A stretch of DNA of 64,000 nt, taken from contig BSWB01000004.1 in assembly GCA_033239125.1 (NCBI GenBank), positions 141,554,926 through 141,618,925 of the forward strand, read 5' to 3'. This stretch comes from Fagopyrum homotropicum (Eukaryota; Streptophyta; Magnoliopsida; Caryophyllales; Polygonaceae). Made by a program: the position numbers and the translations under genes. Below, piece by piece: positions 35,720 to 45,292 of the stretch (its first letter is position 1; every line of letters starts with the position of its first letter). Under the pieces are notes generated by a model. It saw only the letters and a list, made by a program, of their open reading frames with translations. It was not told where the DNA came from and searched no databases.

Positions 35720-36340
35720 TATAAAAGGTAAATAAGTGAATATTGACTTAAATCACTTAGTACGTTTTTTATACAGTTTGACAACACGGTCTAAATTTAT
35801 TTAATAGTTTGTAGATAGTTTTATGTAGTTTTAAAGAAGGTTTAAAATTATTTTGTTGTCTTAAATCATTTGTTGTTCTAAAATCCCATTTTACATGTCC
35901 TTGGAAGAGAATATTGATAGTTTAAATCATTTAGTGGTCTAAAATCCTATTTTACATGTCTTTGGAAATAGATTATGCATTATAGTTTGACAGAAGGTCT
36001 TAACCCATTTAATATTTTTTGGTACTTTTTATGAAATTTAAAAAGAAGGCTTGAAATAATGTTATTGGCCTAAATCATTTAGTTCTTTAAAATCCTATTT
36101 ACATATCTTTGAAATAGAATACACATTGATGTTTTAAAGCATTTAATGTTTAATAAAGGCATAAAATATTTTTATTGGCTTAAATCATTTATTCCTTTAA
36201 AACCCTATCTTGCATGCTTTTGAAAGAGAAAATTGATGGTTTTAAATAGTGTTTTAAAACTCAATTTTATATGCTTTGATAGAAAATACACATTGATATT
36301 TTGAATCATTTAACGCTCTAAAAATCTATTTTACACGTAG
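35720..36340. repeat. Field of diverged tandem-like repeats
   Basis: The phrase TTAAATCATTTAGT..CTAAAATCC.ATTTTACATGTCTTTGGAA.AGAA.A recurs in recognisable but mutated form at about 35870, 35923, 36072, 36180 and 36300, mixed with a second phrase containing TTTGACA..AGGTCT.AA..CATTTAAT. Spacings are uneven (50 to 150 bp), so the array has decayed or is of higher order. Confidence 0.7.
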
Positions 36341-36659
36341 ATATAGAAAGAGATTTAATTTTAATACATTTGACTATTTTTCAATAACAAAAAAGTAATA
36401 GAATATTTTAATGATTATTTTTTAGACATGATTCTTATATAGTGTATATATAAGAAATTACATTTTCAAATTACTAAATTTACCTTATTTTTTATCCATA
36501 CCAAAATTTAACTAAACAATGACAATATTAAATATTAATGAGAGCAGTAATTAGACAATATCCTTATTTTACATGTAGATAAAGATTATTAGTTCATCAA
36601 ACGTGGCTAGCTTGTCATAGGGCTTCAAATCCAAAAACAAAAAAATATACATATCAAAA

Positions 36660-37700
36660 TAAAAATTGGAAGTTTTGGTATTTTCGGTTAGTAAGTTTTA
36701 TATTTTTTTTATTAGTGTCCTTAGGATTTTTCTTTTTTCCGATTGATGCCCATTCTTTGTAAAACTATTAGTTGTTTTGAATATTCCGTCAATTTATATA
36801 AATAAACAAATAAAAATAAAACAAGGAGACAAAAGTAAATTAAGGAAAAATTGAAAAAAAAATAAATATTTGGAGCAACTCTTCTTCGATTGTCGACATC
36901 ACTCATAATCAATTGACATTTCTAGGTTTTTGGGTTTTGATGGCGTCCACCTGAACCCTTATGTGACAATCACATTTGCAGGCCTGCGACATTTCCCGTA
37001 GGTACAGGTCTCGGTGTACATCGTGGCATAAGTATCAGCATCAATATGCGCGTCGTTCGCACTCAAGGGTGCGTTCCACCCCTTCATATTTGGCGACGTG
37101 GTCGTACCTTTTTCTACTTCGGGTCAAGCGTTCGCCTTCGAGTTCCTCATCTTCTTCAACCTCATGTCCATGGTCATTGTCGTTGCCACTAGTACTTGAG
37201 TGGTCATATCATGTTTCTTGCTACTCACTTGTCGTTGTGATTGAAAGTGTTTCATTTCTTGTCATTTCTTTTGCTAATTTGTCTGGGATTGACAAATCTT
37301 GATGTTTCTTTTACTATATTAAGTGAGAATTAGCGGGAATTGCAGTAAGGGCCACTGTTATATTGAGCATACTTGTAGCCGGGTGAGATTTTGTCATTCT
37401 TCAGTGTTAGTTGACTATGAGTGATGTTGACGATCAACGAAGAGTCGTCCGAAAAATTTTCCTCACTTCTCTTCCCTTCATTTACATTCTTCTCCCTTTT
37501 TAGTTTATTTTTCATATTTTTTAAAGGTATTTTATATATAAACTGACGAAATTGTTAAATCAACTAACAATTTTGTTATGAATGAGCACCAACGGAAAAA
37601 TAGAAAATTATATTACACCAACTGGAAATATAAAACTTAGTGGACACCAACCAGAAAATTAAAATCTCGAGGGCACCAAAAAGAATTTCTCAATGACTAA
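36660..37700. mobile_element. Mutator-like (MULE) non-autonomous element with ~250-bp inverted repeats
   Basis: The left arm, about 36665-36918, is inversely similar to 37408-37680. Anchors are GTAAGTTTTATAT (left) against ATATAAAACTTAG (right), TTCCGATTGATGCCCATTC against GAATGAGCACCAACGGAAA, and CGACATCACTCATAAT against ACTATGAGTGATGTTGACG. Long arms of this kind characterise MULEs. The outer ends and the 9-bp target duplication are not resolved. The 490-bp centre is GC-rich and may be captured cargo (Pack-MULE), but I cannot identify it. Confidence 0.65.
36919..37407. other. GC-rich core of the MULE-like element
   Basis: This segment is distinctly richer in G/C than its arms. The plus strand is open at 36976-37302 and encodes an Arg-rich then Ser-rich peptide (SPSSSSSSSTSCP). 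It resembles no family I know and may be a fragment of host exon. Confidence 0.3.
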
Positions 37701-37729
37701 TTGTGCACTAACAAGGTTAATATTATTTT

Positions 37730-38941
37730 GAATGGAAACTATTGATATATTAGATATTCTTTTCTGCAAGCTCCAATTAGGCAGCTTGAAAGTTTGAGAG
37801 ACACGCATATTGAGAACCAATGACAGGAACTAATCTAGCGGCTTGATGTGCAACTACATTTCCAGACCTCCTAATAAAAGAACAAGTGCAGGAGGAGAAA
37901 GAGGAAGCTAACAAACGAAAGTCCCCGCCAAAGCTGCATCATATGTCATGTCGTCATGTTGATCCAAAGACTACACTCTGAGAACACATATTTAGGCATG
38001 TGTTTCAATAGTAACCATAGTTGCTCCTAATTCCTTCAATAACTGTAGGCCAAAGATCATAGCTTCCTGCTTTGTAGTCGATAGTTGACGAGCCACCAAA
38101 ATGCGTTTGACACAAACAATTACTATAAAACCGTAAGAATCCCCTACCACAACACCAAGGCCAACACCAGCAAGACCCAAGAGCGTTGCATCTGTATTGA
38201 CTTTGAGAAAATCATGCCCCAGGGGAGTCCAAGAAACCGGATGAACTCAAGTAGGAACAATATAAGGCTGAGTTGGAACAGTCTGAAAAAACATATTATT
38301 CCGTACTATCCAAGCCACCCAGCAACGAGTAATAAAATCCTCAATTCCAAGGATCCCAAAAGCCACCAAAACATGCTTCATGACATCTTTCAAGTTTGGC
38401 TCATGTAGTTGTAGAAGATTGAAAAGGCTGATAAAAGAACTGTGAAGCCAAAGAACTTGTGAATGAGAACAAGTGAACACCATGTGCCAAATAGTTTCAG
38501 GAGAAGACCCATTAAACCGAGAACACAATGGTGAAGACAACACATGGCGGTAAAGAATTGCCTTTATCGCTAGAGAGTTTGACAATAATCGCCAAGCAAA
38601 AACCCAAAGTTTCGGTGGAATGTTCAACCGCCAGAGTGACTGCCACCAACATGAAGAAGGTACAATCTGCATAAAATCCCGCAATCCATACACTCCAAGT
38701 CAGTAGGCCGCGCACACACCAAACACTCTTGACTTTGGCGCCCAACATGGGACATCCAGGACATTTCTGAAAGAAAGAGGAATACTAGCAGTTGCAGCCA
38801 CATCCGTTGGAGAGAACAGGGAAGAGACAATAGCCATATTCCATGTTCTGGTATGTTGATCAATAAGCTCCGAAATTGGTATGGTTGGAGAGAAGGAAGC
38901 ATTTATCTCAGGCGTTCGGAAAAGTCTACCCTCCATCGGAA
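37730..38941 (-). pseudogene. L1-type LINE 3' fragment: zf-RVT and RNase H
   Basis: Reading the minus strand from 38941, a linker (SSLFSPTDVAATASIPLS, DVPCWAPKSRVF) leads to the zinc-binding domain seen after plant L1 reverse transcriptases (WWQSLWRLNIPPKLWVFAWR ... ETIWHMVFTCSHSQVLW, 38400-38660). A plant-type RNase H follows (VVVGDSYGF, ARQLSTTKQEAM) and ends near 37790 with SGNVVAHQAARL. The RT itself is absent, and frame changes separate the domains. It is a 5'-truncated dead copy, the usual fate of LINE insertions. Confidence 0.87.
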
Positions 38942-39279
38942 TTCAAGAATCTTTCCAAGCACTAACAAGGTTAATTGTATAATATATTGTAGATATTGAT
39001 TAAAATTTTTGAATATTATACGTAACTTTCATTGAAATTAATAATATTTGAGTCATTTTATCTAAAGAATTATGAAAGAATTTCATGAATTATTTGTCCA
39101 TAGTTATAATTGGTTATTCGAAGAAAAGAACAACTGAAATACATGAAATAATTTCATCTCCCTACGCGCGTTGGAGTTCCTTCGTCACTCTGTGGCGATT
39201 TCTCCATATCTTCTCACGAATTTGTTGGTACTTTGCCTATTTCTCAAGCCTTCTCTAGATCTACTCCCTTCGCATCTCA

Positions 39280-39619
39280 ATGGCTACTCCAGATTCTTTG
39301 TCTCTCAACGCTGAACTTCTATCTCTCTCTGAGGTAAAAAAAAGCGGTTACCCTGATATCCGCTTCTAATTCTCAATCCCTGATCCACCATGAATTTTTA
39401 TTTGATAGGCAGATTACTCAATGGCTACTCCCGACTCTTATTTTACTATTGATGAATGTGGTTTACGTGATCTTGGCTGCCAAGTTTAATGGGATGAAGG
39501 AACGTTTGCAAAGTTTAGCAGCATAATTGAAGTCCATACAGTCTCAACACCCATCCGTCACGCTTCTTGATCGCGTACATTTCGGATGAGTTAGATTCCT
39601 TCCATTTTGATGAAGAACC
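39280..39619 (+). pseudogene. Fragment of an unrecognised host gene, split by a copia
   Basis: The sequence starts like a coding exon (MATPDSLSLNAELLSLSE, 39280-39333) followed by GTAAAA, a plausible donor. A later stretch (about 39466-39619) reads as GMKERLQSLA, QHPSVTLLDRV and LDSFHFDEE with stops between. This is cut by the copia at 39620 and appears to continue briefly after 44277. I do not recognise the family. A coiled-coil-like composition is all that can be said. Confidence 0.4.
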
Positions 39620-39766
39620 TGAAACAATGTATAGGCTGAAGGCTCTGTTTATTATGCTCAGTGAACCACGTATAAATACAGATAGAAATACATGAGAATA
39701 GGAACTAAAAGATATGACAGAATCCTATCCTAACTATCAGGAGATCCTAACATATTGATCTTATCA
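39620..39766 (-). repeat. 3' LTR of the young copia
   Basis: A 147-bp LTR with TG...CA ends (TGATAAGATCAATATG at its start on the minus strand). It differs from the other LTR at two bases: GTGAACC against GTTAACC and AAAGAT against AAAAAT. Confidence 0.95.
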
Positions 39767-42700
39767 TCCCCGCAAGATGGAGACGGGTTGTGAGCTGACT
39801 CCAAGCTTGTGCAGCAACTGTTGAAAATGAGCAGGGTGCAAAGGTTTGGTCATGAGATCTGCTAGTTGATCAATTGATCGAGTATAGACAGTTTGAATGG
39901 TCCCCATCTGAATTTGATTGCGAGTTGTATGACAATCGATCTCTATATGTTTTGTTCGTTCATGAAATATCGGATTCGTTGCAATATAGATAGCTGCCTG
40001 GTTATCACAATAAAGCCGAGCTGGATGACGATGATGAACTCCAAGCGAGTTGAGCAAGGTCCGTAACCATAAGATCGCGCAGGTCGCTGCAGCCATAGCG
40101 CGGTATTCAGCTTCTGCAGAAGACCTCGAAACTGCTATATGCTTCTTTGATTTCCAAGAAACTGGGGAATTTCCAAGAAGTATGAAATAGCCAGTCGTAG
40201 ATCGTCGAGTCAGAGGACATGTAGCATAGTCCGAGTCACAAAATGCACGGAGACATAGATCACTATTGCGAGACAAGAAGATCCCTTGTGTTAGAGCGCC
40301 TTTTAGATAGCGTAGAACACGCAAAGTTGCATCCCAGTGACCCTGTCGAGGTTCCTGCATTTGTTGAACAAGTATATGGACTGAAAAAGCAAGCTCTGGC
40401 CTAGTTGTGGATAGATAAATAAGCCTTCCAACAAGACGGCGATATCTTTCTGGATCTTCTAGTAAAGCTGAGTTGTCGAGCTGTAGGTGGTGCTTTGGTA
40501 ATAAAGGAATAGAAGCCGGTTTGCAAGCCAACAAGCCTGTTTCCGAAAGAATATCTAAACAATACCGTCTTTGATTGAGCCAAATCCCGTCGTTTGTTCG
40601 AATGATCTCGAGTCCGAGAAAAAAACGGAGGATGCCCAAATCTTTCACGTGAAAGCATCGATGAAGATACAACTTGAATCTGTTGATTGTGGAAGGATTG
40701 CTCCCAAAAATAATAAGATCATCCACATATATCAAAACATGGATAAAGATACCTGATTTTTCGTAGGTGAACAATGAATAATCTGCTTGAGATTGTATGA
40801 AACCGAACCGAAGTAGAGCAGTTGTCAATTTCTGAAACCAAGTGCGAGGTGCTTGTCTGAGCCCATATAAAGATTTCCGTAACCTACAGACTTTTGTAGA
40901 TAAAGTCGAGGTGAAGCCAGCTGGTCGTATCATATAAACTTCTTCGTCCAAGTCACCATGTAAAAATGCATTATGGACATCCATTTGATGAAGTTCCCAA
41001 TTACGGATTGTGGCGACTGCAAGAAACATTTTAACTGTTACGAGTTTGGCCACCGGAGCAAAGGTATCGGTGTAGTCAATGCCCTCTTTCTGTCGGTTGC
41101 CAAGAACCACTAATCGCGCTTTGTATCTTTCCACTGTACCATCGGACCTATGCTTGACTTTATAGACCCATTTACAGCCAATTGTTGTTCTGTCAGAAGG
41201 TAGATCGACCAATTTCCAAGTGTTCTTCCTGCGAAGAGCGTCCATTTCAGCCGCCATTGCTGAGCGCCAGTGTGGAAAACTCGCAGCTTCCCTGAAGGTC
41301 TGCGGTTCTTGGTCATCATGTAAGGATCTGAGGGCACTTACATACGATGATGATAAATGATCATAGGATATATAAGAATCAAGTGAATACGGAAGAGTAC
41401 CTCGGGATGATGATAGATTGCTATCTGTCTGTGTAAAGTCATATGACCTTGCTGAATGACACACAAAATCTTTGAGTAGGATAGAGGGTTGAGTTGTTCG
41501 GGTACTACGACGAATGTCTGGAGGAGGAATAGTTGTTGATTCTAGTTGTGTGGAGGTCGTAGTATCTAGCGAAGGAGGGTGTAGAATGGAGGTTTCGGAA
41601 TTGCTGTTGGTAACGGCAGGGGAAGAATTTTCTGCGTGGGAGAGGGGGCTGACGTCATCGGCAGGGTTAAGAGGTAGAGGGATGATGTCATATATGCTAG
41701 GGTTTGGGCTGTTTATGGGCTGATTTGGATTGTTTGTGGGCTAATTTGGTGAGAGTTTATTAGAGGAATGAATAAAAGGAAAGTAATTCTCGTAAAATTT
41801 GGCATCTCTTGTTACAAAAATTTGTTTGGTGTCTATATCATACATTTTTCAACCTTCTTGTGACGTTGGATAACCTAGGAAAATACATTTCCGACTTCTA
41901 GAAGCGAACTTATCCGGATTTCTTGGAATTTGAGAACAAAAAGCAAGACACCCAATGACTCGTAAGTGATCTATTGGTGGCGGCTTTTTGTGTAAGATTT
42001 CATAAGGAGTTTTGTTGTTTAGTATAATGGACGGTGTTCGGTTGATTATATAACAAGAAGACAACACACATTCCCCCCAACATTTGATAGGTAGATTGCC
42101 TTGAAATCTTAATGCTCGAGCAACATTAAGTAGATGCGTGTGTTTGCGCTCTATCCTACCGTTCTGTTGTGGGGTGTGTATGCAACTTGTTTCCAATAAA
42201 ATCCCCTTGGTACCTAGAAAAGTGCGTAGAGCTAAAAACTCTTTTGCATTATCACTTCTAACCCGTTTTACAATGGTGTTATATTGAGTGAAAATCATGG
42301 CAAGAAAATTTTGCATTACCCCTTGGACCTCATTTTTTCGTTTTAGAAGAAAGACCCAAGTACACCTAGAGAAGTCATCTAAAATGGTAAGAAAATATGA
42401 ATGCCCGGAGGAAGATACAACATGATATGGACCCCAAACGTCAATGTGTATTAAATCAAATATAGAAGATGCACGAGAATTACTTAAAGGAAAAACATTA
42501 CGTGTTTGTTTTGCTCGAAAACAAATCTCACAAGGATCTCCTTGTGTTTTATTTGAAGCATGGCCTAAACGTAGATGTTGTAGTAGTTGTGGGTCAACGG
42601 TCCGGGAAAGGCAAGAATTGGCTGTCAAAGGTGGTGTCATCCAACGCAGCCAGTAGACCCCATCACGGACTTCACCCGCTCCAATCAGCATCTTCGAAGT

Positions 42701-44071
42701 TCGGTCCTGTAGAACACATAAATTCTTATTTATCGTTATAATGCAATTTATATCACATGCTAATTGATTAAGGGAGAGCAAATGGCACTACAAGCCAGGG
42801 ACATAAAGAACACCACTTATTGAGTTTACTGAGGTGAGAAATACTGTCCCTGTAGTCGAAGCATGGACTATATTACCATTTGGTAATTTGATTTGTTGTG
42901 CTGGACTAGGAAGCAAATTTTTTAATAATTCACGAGAGCCGGTCATATGGAAAGAGGCTCCGGAGTCTAGTATCCATGACATTCGAACTATACCTGTTGT
43001 TGAATCTGCCGAAGTATGGGAACGGTAATTGTTGAGTATCGATAAAAGATGTGACCATTGATCATCGGACAATGTTGCGCCCAGATCTGAACGATCTTGA
43101 TTTCCGAGTGAGGAAGCAGATCTGCCGTGAGCTTGGTTTGCCAGCGCAGGAGCAGCAGTGTGCCGAGATTTCGAAGCAGCAGTGGAGGAAGTTTTTGGCG
43201 GTAAGGGTGGAGCACCAGTAGTTTGATCAGCGACTCCCTTGCCGTTGTTCCACCAGTCCGGATACCCAACCACTTTGAAGCAAGCATTTGTATCATGCCC
43301 ATGCTTGGAGCAATGTTTACAGCACAACTTGCTCTTATCTGGTTTATCTGATCGATAACTTTGAGCAGCAAAAGCTACTGCATCTGTTTTTGAAATCCTT
43401 TCTCGAGCAATTGTTTGCAAGCGTTCTTCCTGAACTGCAAGCGCAAAAACCTTGTTGATCTTCTACAAGGGTTCCTGCGAAACAATGGTAGAATGAAAAG
43501 ACGAGTAGAATTCGTCATCAAGACCAATAAGGAATTGATGTACCTCTTCTTCCTCCTTTCCCTTAACCTTTTTCCCGCATGAGCAAACGCAATTGCAGAC
43601 ATTGGTTTTATGAGACGCAATGTCCTCCCAAAGTTTTTTCAACTGGCCGAAATAAGCAGATATTCTTTGGCCATCCTGCATACATTTGGAGAGGTCCGCT
43701 CTGAGTTGCATTAACCGTGGTCCGTTTCCTTGATCAAAGCGAGTCTTCAAATCGTCCCATAAGTCCTTGACATTAGGCATTAGGGAAACGAATTTGCGCA
43801 GGGAAGGATCTATCCCTGCAAGAATCCAGCCTGAGAGCATTGAGTTCACGCCTTTCCAATAGGGATAATTTTCGGATGATTCTTCTGGTTCTGTGATTGT
43901 CCCGTCAACGAAGTCCATCTTACGTTTAGCCGTAAATGAGTTGGACATCGCGACGGACCACTCCTGGTAATTGTCGTTATTGAGTAGGATTGGAGTGATA
44001 CATTGACCGGGATTGTTTGATGGATGGAGGTAGTAAGGAGAAGCGGGAGTGAGAGCTGCTGGGTTGACCAT
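39764..44071 (-). pseudogene. copia gag-pol polyprotein, one frame of 1436 codons with four stops
   Basis: The frame is continuous on the minus strand without any indel. Gag begins MVNPAALTPASPYYLHPS. A CX2C-type zinc knuckle (CCKHCSKHGHDTNACF) and the protease DSGAS follow. GAG-pre-integrase LLQHLRLGHA and integrase with DVWGPYHVVSSSGHSYFLTI and QQNGRIERKH come next. RT has GCKWVYKVK, DVHNAFLHGDLDEEVY and YVDDLIIFGS. RNase H has CDSDYATCPLTRRSTTGYF, SSAEAEYR and KTKHIEIDCH-like wording. Stops are TAG at 43463-43465, TAG at 42788-42790, TGA at 41849-41851 and TAG at 41741-41743. All domains keep their key residues. Confidence 0.93.
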
Positions 44072-44125
44072 GGATTTGATGCGGAAGTATCGTGTTTGAG
44101 ATTTGAGGAGCAGACTCTGATACCA

Positions 44126-44272
44126 TGAAACAATGTATAGGCTGAAGGCTCTGTTTATTATGCTCAGTTAACCACGTATAAATACAGATAGAAATACATG
44201 AGAATAGGAACTAAAAAATATGACAGAATCCTATCCTAACTATCAGGAGATCCTAACATATTGATCTTATCA
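44126..44272 (-). repeat. 5' LTR of the young copia
   Basis: A 147-bp partner of 39620-39766, ending at the PBS TGGTATCAGAG on the minus strand. Confidence 0.95.
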
Positions 44273-44287
44273 GAACCGTACTAGCAC

Positions 44288-44605
44288 TAAGCATGTCCAC
44301 GGGTCACGGGTTACCCGTGACCCGGCGGGTCGCCAACGTTCAATTTTGAAAAAAACAAAATTTTAAAATCGAACTCAATGGTTATTTCAGCCGTTGGGCA
44401 AACCCATTGGCGGGTCGACCCGCCAACGAACCCTTTTCTTTTATTTTTTTTTAAAAAAAAATTGGGTTTGAAAACAAAAGGGTCAACCCGTCGACCCGGT
44501 GGGTAGGCCTATTAGGCGGGTCCGGCTCCGGGTCACCCTTCCCGTACCCTTGACCCGGCAGGTCGGACCCGTCGACCCGGCGGGTCCAACCCGTGTACAT
44601 GCTTA
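44288..44605. mobile_element. hAT-type MITE, 318 bp, GGGTCGACCCG-rich, perfect 8-bp TSD
   Basis: The ends are TAAGCATGTCCACGGGT and the inverse of TAAGCATGTACACGGGT. The octamer ACTAGCAC occurs directly on both sides (44280-44287 and 44606-44613). The interior carries inverted copies of GGGTCGACCCG/CCCGGCGGGTC words and an AT-rich centre. No coding capacity is present. Confidence 0.93.
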
Positions 44606-44613
44606 ACTAGCAC

Positions 44614-45292
44614 ATCCGCTCACGCTCGGCTGAGATTCAGTTCGGCGATAGAAATTCTCTAAAATTTTAGAACTTTATTTTAAAAAGATACCCTGGACTA
44701 AATGGAAATACCCTAAAATTTAAAATACGTTTCAACTTATAATTCGTAGTGTATATATACATCAGGTGTATCTGTAGGTTTATCCATTAGTGGGATAGAT
44801 CAGACACTAAGAACAATCATATTCATTTTATGATTTTTCGAGTTTTCTTGGTTTAATTTCTTATGTTCAATGATCCTCGCCTAGTTTTTTCGACTGGTTT
44901 GCTCTATAGGTATCCAAGAAGGCTTCTTTCTTTAGGCAATTAGCATTCCCCTTTCTCTAGCATTCTTCAAATTTGAAATGTTATTGGACTTCTTTCACGT
45001 TGAAATCAACAGCTTTATGCTCAACTGGCTGTTGATTACAAAACGTATGGCCTATACCCTGCTTAGATACCTTTAAACACAGCTCAGGGTAGCATAGTAA
45101 CGAGACACCTCCGAACATACAGTAACAACCCAAAGCCAAGCCATGAATATATATTTCAACAAGCATACAAAATTCGATCTGTACCTCGATCGCCACAACA
45201 ATATATCACAAAGCAGCTGTATGATACGGCAATATGCAAGATAAGATTAGGATATACATATAGTGGTACACATTGGCCTGCAAAGAAGAATG
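44614..45292. other. Intergenic region downstream of NRG2-like gene 2
   Basis: The first 50 bases may continue the split host fragment seen at 39280-39619. The remainder should include the 3' untranslated region of the minus-strand gene. I see no separate gene. Confidence 0.45.

Larger units (their letters stand above)
31954..36659. other. Intergenic region upstream of NRG2-like gene 1
   Basis: The first 500 bases should contain the promoter and 5' untranslated region of the minus-strand gene. Beyond that I see no supportable gene. A minus-strand frame at 32962-33252 is Lys/Ser-rich at its start but matches nothing I know. The stretch also holds GTGCAYGAT-rich DNA (33770-34290), a TAA microsatellite (34517-34573) and a field of diverged repeats (about 35720-36340). 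Confidence 0.45.
39620..44272 (-). mobile_element. Young Ty1/copia element with 147-bp LTRs and perfect TSD
   Basis: LTRs 39620-39766 and 44126-44272 differ at only two positions. The pentamer GAACC lies on both sides (39615-39619 and 44273-44277). On the minus strand the 5' LTR is followed directly by TGGTATCAGAGTC, a primer-binding site for initiator tRNA-Met. The 3' LTR is preceded by the purine tract CTTGCGGGGA. Total length is 4653 bp. The order gag, protease, integrase, RT, RNase H is complete in one frame, but four stops interrupt it. Confidence 0.97.
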
